Notes under the pieces: model-generated | The model's database searches: none | What the model was told of the DNA's origin: nothing | Seen by the model: the letters and a program-made list of their open reading frames with translations, nothing else | In this document: one piece after another, positions 44,303 to 52,204 of the stretch | How positions within the stretch are numbered: position 1 is the first letter of the stretch | Layout: each line of letters begins with the position of its first letter | Translations under genes and position numbers: made by a program | From: Methanosarcina thermophila TM-1 | Lineage (GTDB): Archaea > Halobacteriota > Methanosarcinia > Methanosarcinales > Methanosarcinaceae | Assembly (NCBI RefSeq): GCF_000969885.1 | Contig: NZ_CP009501.1 | Span: forward strand, 2,046,001 to 2,110,000 | Direction of reading: 5' to 3' | Length of the DNA stretch: 64,000 bases

Positions 44303-46096
44303 ATGGGGGACACATTGTCTAAAATCACGAATAACATATTGAATCTCGTAACCTCAATTTCTCTGTTATTACTAGTTTACAGCCTATTTACTCTCAGGGG
44401 AATTCAGCCTGAAGGATATACAGCCAATATCTATGAGCAGATTCCTTTCAACTTTTACCTTACCCTGCTCCTTTGTTACCTTTCAGCTTGTGTTCTGCTC
44501 CTTGCATACAGAAAAATGAGTGCAGTTCTCATACTGTTTCTCGTTCACATTGCGATACTGATCACACCTTACATGCTTGGTTATGTTTCAATAGGAAGAG
44601 GAGAGGAGTTCTCATACATAGGACTTGCAGGACAGAGTCCGCGTTGTGACCTCTCAAGCTTTTCCAGTCTTTCTCCTACGGGACCTCTACTAGTTTCAAC
44701 CCTGACTCAGATCACAGGTCTTGAAACGCCAGCACTCTCTTACTTTTTGCCAGTATTCTTTTCAATCCTATTTATTACCGGAATGTTCCTGTTTTATCGG
44801 CTTTTTATGAGCAGGGAAAAACTAGTTTTGGTAGCCTTTCTTTCCTCGATGATTCCTTATTTCGGGCATTTCCAGACTTCGGCAGCCCCCTGTTACCTGA
44901 CTTTTTGCCTGGTGCCTCTCTACCTTTTTGTGCTGAGAAGTGTACTCTCAGATAAGAATATGGCAATGGCTGTCTGCCTTCTTTTTATGATTCCTTTGAT
45001 TCCTTTAGCCCATCCCTTTATTTTTATATATCTTGCCTGTTTCTCCGTGCTCCTTACCTTCTCGGGCAAGATTCTGAAATCCGGATTTCTCCGTAAAATC
45101 TTGAGTCTTAAATCTCTTTCCCCTCGTGTTTCCCAATCTGCAGGAAAAAAAATACCCGTATTCATCTTCCTATCAGTTGCCTCGGGAAGCTTTCTTGTAT
45201 TCACAAAATATGATTCCCAGTTCTTTGATACCTTTATTTCTGACATTGTCCTCCGTGCTAAGCTATTAATAGCTGCAGGACTTTCCACGATACCAGGGAC
45301 GGAAAACGGGCTTTTCGAGTTTGTATATCTCTTAAATCTCTATTACGGCAAGTACTATATCCCTTTAATTTTGATTCTGATCAATTCTATAATTGTATGG
45401 CAAAATCGTAAAAGATTTTGCCACCATTTTGTTCGCAGGTATCCCCGTTTCCTGGCGCTCTATATAGCAACCTTCTTCCTTGAGCTCGCTTTCCTATTAA
45501 ATCCCTTTGTTCCGTACTCCCCAGATAGGTTTGCAAACTTGAGTTTCATTATCTTTGCTCAAATTCCTTTGCTGGGATATTCCCTTTACATTGTTTTCCT
45601 TAGAAAAGGGTATACTCTTGGTCTTGGCTCTGCAGTCCTGGTTCTCTGTCTTCTCTGGACAGTGGGATTCTTCACATGTTTCAGTTCACCATATGCAGGT
45701 GGAATTTCCGAAGCAATTTCACAGAATGAAGCAGAAGGAATTCAATGGCTATCCGAAGTGAAAGAAACCTATCCGTACATTATGTTCTCTCCAGATATGG
45801 AAGGAAGCGACGCCCTGCCAAGCATACTTAGCAGTAGCTCGGGCCTGACTGACAAAGGCTCTCAAAAACCCTCAAGAAACGATCTTGAAAAGGATATATC
45901 TGTAGAAAAAGTACCAGAAAACGAACCTTTCTATGTTGTAGAGACAACCTTCTCGGATGCTTATATTGCCAGAGCACAGAGGTCTGATGGAACATCGGAT
46001 CCCGCCGGCGAAAACTCACTCAAGGTCGAGCCCGATTATCCAGTTTACAAGATATATGATTCCCTTAATATAGAAATCTATGAGCATATCCCATAA
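44303..46096 (+). CDS. Large polytopic membrane protein, unknown function
   Basis: 597 residues with about 12 helices and a soluble tail of about 130 residues that begins near residue 470. It resembles in layout the two GT-C-like proteins at 8868 and 30911, but I do not see their acidic-His loop motif; its first outer loop reads RGEEFSYIGLAGQSPRCDL. It may be a polymerase, ligase or glycosyltransferase of the same locus. The start is ATG at 44303 or TTG at 44315, the latter with GGGGGA 4 nt upstream. Confidence 0.6.
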   Translation: MGDTLSKITNNILNLVTSISLLLLVYSLFTLRGIQPEGYTANIYEQIPFNFYLTLLLCYLSACVLLLAYRKMSAVLILFLVHIAILITPYMLGYVSIGRGEEFSYIGLAGQSPRCDLSSFSSLSPTGPLLVSTLTQITGLETPALSYFLPVFFSILFITGMFLFYRLFMSREKLVLVAFLSSMIPYFGHFQTSAAPCYLTFCLVPLYLFVLRSVLSDKNMAMAVCLLFMIPLIPLAHPFIFIYLACFSVLLTFSGKILKSGFLRKILSLKSLSPRVSQSAGKKIPVFIFLSVASGSFLVFTKYDSQFFDTFISDIVLRAKLLIAAGLSTIPGTENGLFEFVYLLNLYYGKYYIPLILILINSIIVWQNRKRFCHHFVRRYPRFLALYIATFFLELAFLLNPFVPYSPDRFANLSFIIFAQIPLLGYSLYIVFLRKGYTLGLGSAVLVLCLLWTVGFFTCFSSPYAGGISEAISQNEAEGIQWLSEVKETYPYIMFSPDMEGSDALPSILSSSSGLTDKGSQKPSRNDLEKDISVEKVPENEPFYVVETTFSDAYIARAQRSDGTSDPAGENSLKVEPDYPVYKIYDSLNIEIYEHIP

Positions 46097-46134
46097 ACTC
46101 TCTTCCTCTGTTTCTCCCTAGAATCAGGCTTTTT

Positions 46135-46235
46135 AAAGAAAGCTATATCAGCTTTAAAATTTGGGCTCTCTTTCTTTTTTTAAAGAAAGCAACATCAGCT
46201 TTAGAATTAGACTCTCTTTCTTTTTTAAAGAGACC
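46135..46235. repeat. 46-bp tandem repeat with T-rich ends between convergent genes
   Basis: Copies begin at 46135 and 46182. Each has AAAGAAAGC at the left and CTCTCTTTCTTTTTT at the right, so each can fold as a hairpin (AAAGAAAG with CTTTCTTT) ended by a T-tract on the plus strand. Probably a doubled terminator for the membrane-protein gene. Confidence 0.65.
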
Positions 46236-46292
46236 CCTCCCATCTTGAAGTTAAACTTTACTCTTTTTCTATATTATATACAGATTTCTCTT

Positions 46293-46802
46293 TTATTTTC
46301 TCTTGAATATACTTGCAGTAAGAAATACAATTATAAGCAAGCCTATAATTTCTGAGATAAAAACCTCTCTATATCGTGGGTCGTATGCTCTACTGAAAAC
46401 TATCATCAAATACTCTATAAAACTCCCTGAAATCGTATCTTTCGGAAATTCCCAACCAAAAAGGGGCCAGAAAAATGCTCCTGGGTAATTCCACATCTCA
46501 TCTTCAAGAAGGTGGCAAAAAGATGCTCCTGAAATAACCAGGAGTTCAGGTTTACCCCGGTTATACAGATAATACCCTGCCAGAACCAGCAGAAAGCCAA
46601 AAAGTAAAGTATGGGCAAAGATACGTCCACTTCCTATAATGTCAAAAAGAATTATCCTGCCGAGGGGTTTATCAATAAAATCTGGAAGAAGCGCCCCAAA
46701 TGCAATCCATGGAAAGTATGCCATGAAGTTATTTTTTGAAGATAAGCGGTTCAGGAGGTAGAAAATTCCCAGAGTAATTCCAATATGTCCAAATATTAGC
46801 AT
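46293..46802 (-). CDS. YdjM/DUF457-like membrane protein (paralogue of 37265-37792)
   Basis: 169 residues from the ATG at 46800-46802, chosen because the paralogue begins at the same point (MLIFGHIGITLG against MLFFGHLGITLG); an in-frame TTG at 46871 would add 23 residues. Membrane helices and the His/Asp positions GHIGITLG, LLPDFIDKPLGR, GRIFAHTLLF and HLLEDEMW are all kept. Both paralogues also share FFWPLFGWEFPKD near the end of the core. A putative metal-dependent hydrolase in the membrane; substrate unknown. Confidence 0.78.
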   Translation of the reverse strand: MLIFGHIGITLGIFYLLNRLSSKNNFMAYFPWIAFGALLPDFIDKPLGRIILFDIIGSGRIFAHTLLFGFLLVLAGYYLYNRGKPELLVISGASFCHLLEDEMWNYPGAFFWPLFGWEFPKDTISGSFIEYLMIVFSRAYDPRYREVFISEIIGLLIIVFLTASIFKRK

Positions 46803-46899
46803 CAGACTAAATATAGTTACTAACTTATTAATTATTTTGCTGCCGGCTTGCCTGATGACCTGCCGGCACAACTTTAAGTCATATACCAGAAAGGATTTC

Positions 46900-47604
46900 T
46901 CAAGCCTGGACTTCGGCTACGAGTTTCTCTACCAGTTCCTGCCGGATTGCAGTTCTTCTGTCTCCTCCGCAAACCATGCCCCTGACGCCAATAATATCTG
47001 GTCCTATCCTCTCAAGTATCGGAAGATCTTCAAATTTTAGTGAACCTGCAATTGCGTTTTCAAGCCCGTGCTCATGGGCAAGGTCGGTAAATTTTTTAAG
47101 TTCTTTCTCATCCATGAACTCAAAAGTTGATTTCCCATCCTTGATTGCTGTATCAACCATTACTACATCTACCCCGGCTTCTGCGGCAATTGAAGGAAGC
47201 AATAATGGAGAAATTGAGTTGATACGCTTGTAATCCGAGTACCCCGAGGCAACGACTTTTTTTGTCGAGTCATAATCCTTTACAGCCCGTGTTACTTTTG
47301 TCAGGAACTCAAAAGCCTGATCTTCAGTCTGGATATCGTAAAGACCAACTTTAATGTAATCTGCTCCTGCAACTGCTGCTCCTAATGCTGCAAGGGAAGC
47401 AGTTCCCGGTTTGTAATCAAAATCTCCTATGGTTGCACTTATAGGCTGTCTGCCTTCTATAGCTTCTTTTACTTCCCTTATTATCCATGGGAAATTCGCA
47501 CCAAGGGAACCTTCTTTGGGGTTTTTGACATCTACAATGTCTGCGCCGCCTCTGGAAGCAATAATTGCCTCCTCTTTATTGATTGGACTTACAAGCAGTT
47601 TCAT
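46900..47604 (-). CDS. mfnB: (5-formylfuran-3-yl)methyl phosphate synthase
   Basis: 234 residues, the family length. MfnB condenses two molecules of glyceraldehyde-3-phosphate to the furan precursor of methanofuran, the C1 carrier of methanogenesis. It is a TIM barrel using lysines; K27 in VDVKNPKEGSLG and K85 in YIKVGLYD sit at the positions known as key residues in the Methanocaldococcus enzyme. DVVMVDTAIKDGK near 150 and GVRGMVCGGDR near 207 (phosphate binding) complete the barrel. GAGGAT lies 5 nt before the ATG. It is divergent from the HisA-like gene. Confidence 0.93.
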   Translation of the reverse strand: MKLLVSPINKEEAIIASRGGADIVDVKNPKEGSLGANFPWIIREVKEAIEGRQPISATIGDFDYKPGTASLAALGAAVAGADYIKVGLYDIQTEDQAFEFLTKVTRAVKDYDSTKKVVASGYSDYKRINSISPLLLPSIAAEAGVDVVMVDTAIKDGKSTFEFMDEKELKKFTDLAHEHGLENAIAGSLKFEDLPILERIGPDIIGVRGMVCGGDRRTAIRQELVEKLVAEVQA

Positions 47605-47715
47605 AAAAATCCTCTAATTAAACATCGAATTGAAATCTTCCATTAATATTATTCTTTTTATACAATACGCTTTATTTTACATTTTTTTATAGGATGATGC
47701 AGCTATTGAATAAGT

Positions 47716-48450
47716 ATGTTCCGAGTAATTCTTGTGATGGATATATTTAACCGTAGCGTAGTTCTTGCAAAGGGAGGTAACAGGGAAAACTACCGTCCGA
47801 TTTCAGATTCAAGTAAAGTATGCAGCAGCTCGGACCCTGTCGATATAGTTGAACTCCTGCATCCCAGGGAAGTTTACATTGCCGACCTTAACGTACTCCA
47901 GGGCAAAGGGTCTCTCGAGACAAACGTCGGAGTAATCCGGGAAGTAAGTTTAAGAGCAGACACAATGCTTGATTTCGGGATCTCGTCTCTACAGGATGTA
48001 GATAAAGCTCTTTCCATTGCAGGGACTGCTGTAATAGGTACAGAGACAGGTATGCTTTCGACAATAAGGGACGCAGCCTCTGGAAACCCCGGAAAGATCA
48101 GTGTCAGTATTGATATTAAGCATGGCAAAGTCCTGAAAAAGGATCCAGAGCTTCCCGAGTCACCTTTTGAGATCGTAAAACTGTTAAATAGCTTCCCCTT
48201 AAAAGATCTTATCTTCCTTGATCTTGACAGAGTTGGAACTGCCTCAGGGTTTGATCCTGATTTCCTCCGGAAACTCGTTAAATGCTCCAGCCATAGTGTA
48301 CTTCTTGCAGGAGGAGTCAAGGATATGGAGGATCTTTTTACTCTTGAAGAACTTGAGGTAAAAGGAGCCCTGATTGCGACCGCCATTCATTCAGGATCGG
48401 TTCCACAAACTGTATTGAGTTCAGGACTTAGACCAAATAATAAAAAATAA
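47716..48450 (+). CDS. HisA-related TIM-barrel protein (COG1411 type)
   Basis: 244 residues. The half-barrel pattern of HisA/HisF is visible: VILVMDIFNRSVVLAKGG at the start, VYIADLNVLQG near 53, LDFGISS near 93, VSIDIKHGKVL near 133 and LLAGGVKDMEDL near 198. True HisA has different substrate-binding segments, so this is the archaeal HisA-like group of unknown function found in methanogens. Its divergent placement next to mfnB hints at coenzyme biosynthesis. A weak ribosome site precedes the ATG at 47716; an internal ATG at residue 10 is possible. Confidence 0.8.
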   Translation: MFRVILVMDIFNRSVVLAKGGNRENYRPISDSSKVCSSSDPVDIVELLHPREVYIADLNVLQGKGSLETNVGVIREVSLRADTMLDFGISSLQDVDKALSIAGTAVIGTETGMLSTIRDAASGNPGKISVSIDIKHGKVLKKDPELPESPFEIVKLLNSFPLKDLIFLDLDRVGTASGFDPDFLRKLVKCSSHSVLLAGGVKDMEDLFTLEELEVKGALIATAIHSGSVPQTVLSSGLRPNNKK

Positions 48451-48558
48451 CCCTTATATCGGAAATGCTTTTTACTTCAGCCCTTATATGTCTTGTATAA
48501 ATCGGGTGTTTTTGGTCTTTGTATTCGAGCAGCAGACCTCACTTAAAACCAAGAGATT

Positions 48559-48834
48559 ATGAGGTTACGAGATATGGTAAAGAAGAATATATCTGAAGAG
48601 AATAGTGAAGAAAAAATTGAAGAAAAAAGCGGAGTGGGATATATGGAAATCAAAATGGGGGGAGGCTGGTATATGACGATCTCCCTTGCACACAGCGACC
48701 GCTTTGAGAAGGAATATGTCGAACTAGCAAAGGAAAGGGGAGGCATGAAAAAATCCAGGTTTAACCTTAACCCTGCCCATGTAAGAATGCTAGGGGAAGC
48801 TCTGATCAAATTTGCTGACGATAATGGACTCTAA
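48559..48834 (+). CDS. Small conserved hypothetical protein
   Basis: 91 residues, or 86 if translation starts at the ATG at 48574, which has AGGT about 8 nt upstream. The first 27 residues are highly charged (Glu/Lys-rich). The rest (MEIKMGGGWYMTISLAHSDR, then RFNLNPAHVRMLGEALIKFA) looks like a small folded domain. I do not recognise it. It lies between the HisA-like gene and tmk (convergent). Confidence 0.65.
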   Translation: MRLRDMVKKNISEENSEEKIEEKSGVGYMEIKMGGGWYMTISLAHSDRFEKEYVELAKERGGMKKSRFNLNPAHVRMLGEALIKFADDNGL

Positions 48835-48875
48835 CAGGATATTTCGGGTTCAATCTTCCAATTCAATCTATCTGG

Positions 48876-49493
48876 TCAGTTCCTGCTTAGGAACTCCAGA
48901 ATTTTTTCGGTTACTTCCTTTTCTATGTATTCAGGGGAACGGGAAGCATCGATTATAATGAAACGTTCAGGCTCTTCTCTTGCAAGCCTGAGGAAAATCT
49001 CCCTGACTTTCCGTAGAAATTCAATTTTTTCGAACTTGCTTTGCTCTCCTCGTTTTCCACATCGCTGAATTGAGACTTCAGGCCTGATATCAAAAAGAAA
49101 AGTTAAATCCGGAACGATAGTCCAGTCCCGATGAAGATTCTTTACCCATTCAAGAGGGTTTTCCAGGTGAGTTTTCAGGGTTATGCCCTGATAAGCGTAT
49201 CGACTATCAGAATAGCGGTCAGAAATTACAATTTTTCCCTTCTCAAGTGCAGGCTTTACAATCTTAGCCAGATGTTCGGCATGGTCAGCTGTAAAAAGGA
49301 AGAGCTCGGCAAGCTGGTCAGTATCTGACTGAATGGCTTTTTCCACAGCATCTCCAGTCAGAGTGCCTTTCGTAGGCTCTCTGGTAAACACAGGTTCAAA
49401 AGCCTTAATAGCAGGGTTTTCCTGAAGCTTTCCCGCAACCGTACTTTTGCCCGAGCCGTCAATGCCCTCAAGTGTGATCAGTTTCCCTCTCAT
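48876..49493 (-). CDS. tmk: Thymidylate kinase
   Basis: 205 residues, as expected. The P-loop EGIDGSGKST is at 9-18, the TREPT motif near 37, and the DRYSDSRYAYQG signature near 91. It phosphorylates dTMP to dTDP for DNA synthesis. An Arg-rich stretch (RCGKRGEQSKFE) near 150 should be the lid. It is divergent from a DUF166 gene, a family once linked to thymidylate synthesis. The ribosome site is weak. Confidence 0.93.
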   Translation of the reverse strand: MRGKLITLEGIDGSGKSTVAGKLQENPAIKAFEPVFTREPTKGTLTGDAVEKAIQSDTDQLAELFLFTADHAEHLAKIVKPALEKGKIVISDRYSDSRYAYQGITLKTHLENPLEWVKNLHRDWTIVPDLTFLFDIRPEVSIQRCGKRGEQSKFEKIEFLRKVREIFLRLAREEPERFIIIDASRSPEYIEKEVTEKILEFLSRN

Positions 49494-49667
49494 AAGTACC
49501 GTCTTTTTTTTTAAGAGATTTTTAATGAAATGCGTTATCTATATTTATAATCTACAGGCTTCCCGGTTTATGGTAAGATTTTAACTCAATGTATAGGTAT
49601 CGAGTCACAGTATAATTCAGATAAAAATAAGCATCTATTTATACAATATTAAAATAAACTTAGAGTA

Positions 49668-50330
49668 ATGACTGTAATAGGAGTTATCACACGGGGCAAA
49701 TACGGGCACCGTCTGATTGAAACTATCAAAGAGCATAGTGATTTCTCGATTGTGACTGCAGACCTTCCTGAGTTCGTGCCTGTATTTATCGAAGAGCCTG
49801 ATGAATTTCTCGACGCCCTTAATTTTAACAGGCAAGTTTTCTCTGCCGAGATCATAATTACTTACTCACTGCATCCGGATCTGACATCAGCAATTGCAAA
49901 GCTTGCAGCAGAAGCTGGTGTACGTTCTCTTATAGTTCCAGGTGGACCGTCCAGAGCTTCAGTTCCCGAACTCAAAAAGATCTCTGAAGCTTCAGGCATG
50001 GATATAGAAGTAGATGAAATCTGCTGCAGTCTTGAGCCCAATGCTTTCAATAAGCCGTTTACGGATCTCTTTGGGTCTCCTATTCTGGAGGTAAAGACAA
50101 AAAATGGAAAGATTGCCGACGTCAAGGTAATAAGGGGGGCTCCATGCGGGAGTACCTGGCATATGGCGAAAGAAATAGTTGGAATGGATATAAAGGATGC
50201 GCCTCCAAGAGCTGGATTGTATATCCAGCATTACCCCTGCAGAGCAACACGTGGCGACCTTGGAGGAATCCATGAATCAGGGGAACTGCATAAGCAGGCA
50301 TTCATAAGAGCTCTTGAAAATGAGGAGTGA
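49668..50330 (+). CDS. DUF166 family protein (proposed archaeal thymidylate synthase relative)
   Basis: 220 residues. The start VIGVITRGKYGHRLIETI, a conserved VPGGPSRASVPELKK near 85 and a cysteine-rich C-terminal part (EICCSLEPN near 121, RGAPCGSTWHMAKE near 157, HYPCRATRGD near 187) fit DUF166. The family carries an old annotation as thymidylate synthase from methanogens, which I regard as unproved. Its place beside tmk is consistent with a nucleotide role. Four spaced cysteines suggest a metal or Fe-S site. Confidence 0.8.
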   Translation: MTVIGVITRGKYGHRLIETIKEHSDFSIVTADLPEFVPVFIEEPDEFLDALNFNRQVFSAEIIITYSLHPDLTSAIAKLAAEAGVRSLIVPGGPSRASVPELKKISEASGMDIEVDEICCSLEPNAFNKPFTDLFGSPILEVKTKNGKIADVKVIRGAPCGSTWHMAKEIVGMDIKDAPPRAGLYIQHYPCRATRGDLGGIHESGELHKQAFIRALENEE

Positions 50331-50444
50331 GTATATATTCTTTGAAAAAACATATTGTAAATATGACCGGAAAGTGGGATTCAACTTTTCATTGGTTAGA
50401 AACCCCTACTTTTTATCCTGCCCGGTCTCCAGTTATTCACGGGG

Positions 50445-50837
50445 GTGAAAAAGATTACTACCCTATTTATCTCAGAAGATTCAGGACCTGAAGACCTTGA
50501 GGCAATAGCAGTCGCAGTACACTCGGTCACCGGACTACCTACGACAATTCGCAGTCTCAAGCGAAAAGGGCTTCGCCTGGAAAAAGGGGAAATCCTTGAT
50601 AGGGATTACACAGGACCTGTGCTCGAAAAAGTATTGGAAACAAATGAAGTTATCCACGAAGTTCCTACAGAAGGCGTATACAAGGGAAAACATGTAGTTG
50701 TTGCGCCCATTCGCTCAAAAGACGGGAAAGCTATCGCAGCTCTAGGGATTGTAGATATACTGGCTATCATAGACCTGCAGTCCATTTTTCAAGAATATAC
50801 CTCAGTATTGCAAGAGGTTGAGAACTCAGAGAAATAA
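50445..50837 (+). CDS. DUF2111 family protein
   Basis: 130 residues. The order GPEDLEAIAVAVHSVTGLP, GEILDRDYTGPVLEKVL and VVVAPIRSKDGKAIAALGIV matches DUF2111, a small methanogen protein of unknown function; the last segment looks like a PAS/roadblock-like core strand set. GTG at 50445 is the start, with GGGG just before it. It is convergent with mtd. Confidence 0.78.
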   Translation: MKKITTLFISEDSGPEDLEAIAVAVHSVTGLPTTIRSLKRKGLRLEKGEILDRDYTGPVLEKVLETNEVIHEVPTEGVYKGKHVVVAPIRSKDGKAIAALGIVDILAIIDLQSIFQEYTSVLQEVENSEK

Positions 50838-50972
50838 AAAGCAGGCAATAATTGCTTATACTCAGACGGATAATAAAAAAGTGGTTATTGGAGGATCTGT
50901 CCCTCTTATTTACAAGGGAAATTTTATCTCCTCCAATTCAGCTTCTGGTTTTAACCTTAAAGTGATCCGGGA

Positions 50973-51803
50973 TTATTGTGGCTTTTCGTATAATTTTACT
51001 TTTTTCAGCAGAGCGCCGTTCTTTGCATGGGGCTGCCTAAATACTGTATCATTGGATTTTTCAATTTCTCTTGCCTGCATTGCAAGCTGTGCAGCAGCTC
51101 CCATTATCTCATGTCCGGCTGCGGCTGTAAGGCACACCTGATCGATTTCTTTTAACATGAAACATGCGGGGAAGTTAACCTGTGCTACTTTCTCAGCCAT
51201 ATGAAGAGCAGCAAGAGCTTTTGCTTTTGCATAAGGGTTTGCAAATCCAGCATGCTCAACACATTTCTCAGGTTTTGCAAAAATGTGTGGGAGCTCCAGT
51301 TCCTTTCCTGATTTGCCAGATGCAACCTGGTCGGTTACCTTATCCAGTTCTTCTTGAATGAGTCTAACAACACCACATACAGATAGCACTTTCATTGCAT
51401 CGGAGTTAAAGGATGCCATCTCCACTGGGTCAAGGAACTCTCTCTTTGCTCCGATAAGAGGGTCTACTGGGAGAATTATATATCCAAAGCCTTCCTGCTC
51501 AAGAGCTTCTCTGGCTTCTTTCTTTGTTGGGCCATCTGAGACAACAATACAGGGGACGTCTTTCCAGATCTCACGAGCCGCAGTGGGACCCGGAGCTGCT
51601 GCATTCGGGCTGATAATTACCACGAAATCTGGATTCCATTGCTTGAAATTTTCAGTATCTGCAGCTTCGGCAGGGCTCATCTTAGCCCCTGTACTAAATA
51701 CACGTACTGTAATCCCTTCTCTAGCTGCAATTTCATCCTGGATCAGATTAATAACCTGGCTCATACCCAGGTTGCCCATTTTTATAAAACCTATGTTGAC
51801 CAT
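50973..51803 (-). CDS. mtd: F420-dependent methylenetetrahydromethanopterin dehydrogenase
   Basis: 276 residues. VNIGFIKMGNLGMSQVINL at the N-terminus and the later STGAKMSPAEA, ISPNAAAPGP and YIILPVDPLIGAKREFLDP segments are characteristic of Mtd. It reversibly reduces methenyl-H4MPT (here tetrahydrosarcinapterin) to methylene with reduced F420, a central C1 step in methanogenesis. The ATG at 51801-51803 starts the family-typical MVNIGF; an ATG three codons earlier is not typical. It appears to be transcribed alone, with a TATA-rich region at 51900-51925. Confidence 0.96.
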   Translation of the reverse strand: MVNIGFIKMGNLGMSQVINLIQDEIAAREGITVRVFSTGAKMSPAEAADTENFKQWNPDFVVIISPNAAAPGPTAAREIWKDVPCIVVSDGPTKKEAREALEQEGFGYIILPVDPLIGAKREFLDPVEMASFNSDAMKVLSVCGVVRLIQEELDKVTDQVASGKSGKELELPHIFAKPEKCVEHAGFANPYAKAKALAALHMAEKVAQVNFPACFMLKEIDQVCLTAAAGHEIMGAAAQLAMQAREIEKSNDTVFRQPHAKNGALLKKVKLYEKPQ

Positions 51804-51899
51804 TTTTCTCAAAATCCTTTGTTAACCAATTTCTTCAATAATGGAATTCCTAAAGGGTTTATAACTCTTTTGGCAATCTTCGTACCTTATCAAACTTAT

Positions 51900-51925
51900 T
51901 TTTATAAATATATATGCAATATATA
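51900..51925 (-). promoter_or_regulatory. Candidate mtd promoter region
   Basis: On the minus strand this is an AT tract with TATATATTTATAAAAATA. Initiation about 25 nt further left would give a leader of roughly 75 nt before the mtd start. Not verified. Confidence 0.4.
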
Positions 51926-52115
51926 ATCATTATTCAGTATGTTTTTGAGCTCCTCCGAAAAGCTTAAAAAGGATGTGATTTATTTCACTCAAAAACGTTG
52001 ACATCAATGCTGTTGTTTTGTGGTTTTGTTTAACAGGACCCGTACTATAATTTGAAAACTTTATCCGTTGGTGGGCTTTTAATGTCAGGGCAAATACCTT
52101 ATACTGAGTTGCGGG

Positions 52116-52167
52116 GGTACCTTTGAAGGAGGTACCAGGCAGCTGCCCTTTTTCGGGAATCATCCCG
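52116..52167 (+). promoter_or_regulatory. Three consecutive hairpins upstream of the SerB-type gene
   Basis: GGTACCT (52116-52122) pairs with AGGTACC (52130-52136); GGCAGCTGCC (52138-52147) is a perfect palindrome; CGGGA (52154-52158) pairs with TCCCG (52163-52167). A CTTTTT tract lies between the second and third. This could be a structured leader, or the end of an independent small RNA, since a TATA-like box follows the hairpins. Confidence 0.45.
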
Positions 52168-52204
52168 CTATATTTAAAATTATTCAGGTCCAGGTTTTGA
52201 TTGA

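Larger units (their letters stand above)
51804..52204. other. Intergenic region between mtd and the SerB-type gene, with three hairpins
   Basis: About 400 bp. The left part should hold the mtd promoter: TATATATTTATAAAAATA on the minus strand near 51900-51925. The right part has three successive hairpins at 52116-52167 (listed separately) and then CTATATTTAAAA at 52168-52179. Confidence 0.6.

Noticed and set aside
47874-48386. Leftward 170-residue frame inside the HisA-like gene
   Set aside because: Ser/Pro-rich antisense shadow of a recognised TIM barrel.
48840-48860. Possible tRNA T-arm (GGGTTCAATC)
   Set aside because: No acceptor, D or anticodon stems could be built around it.
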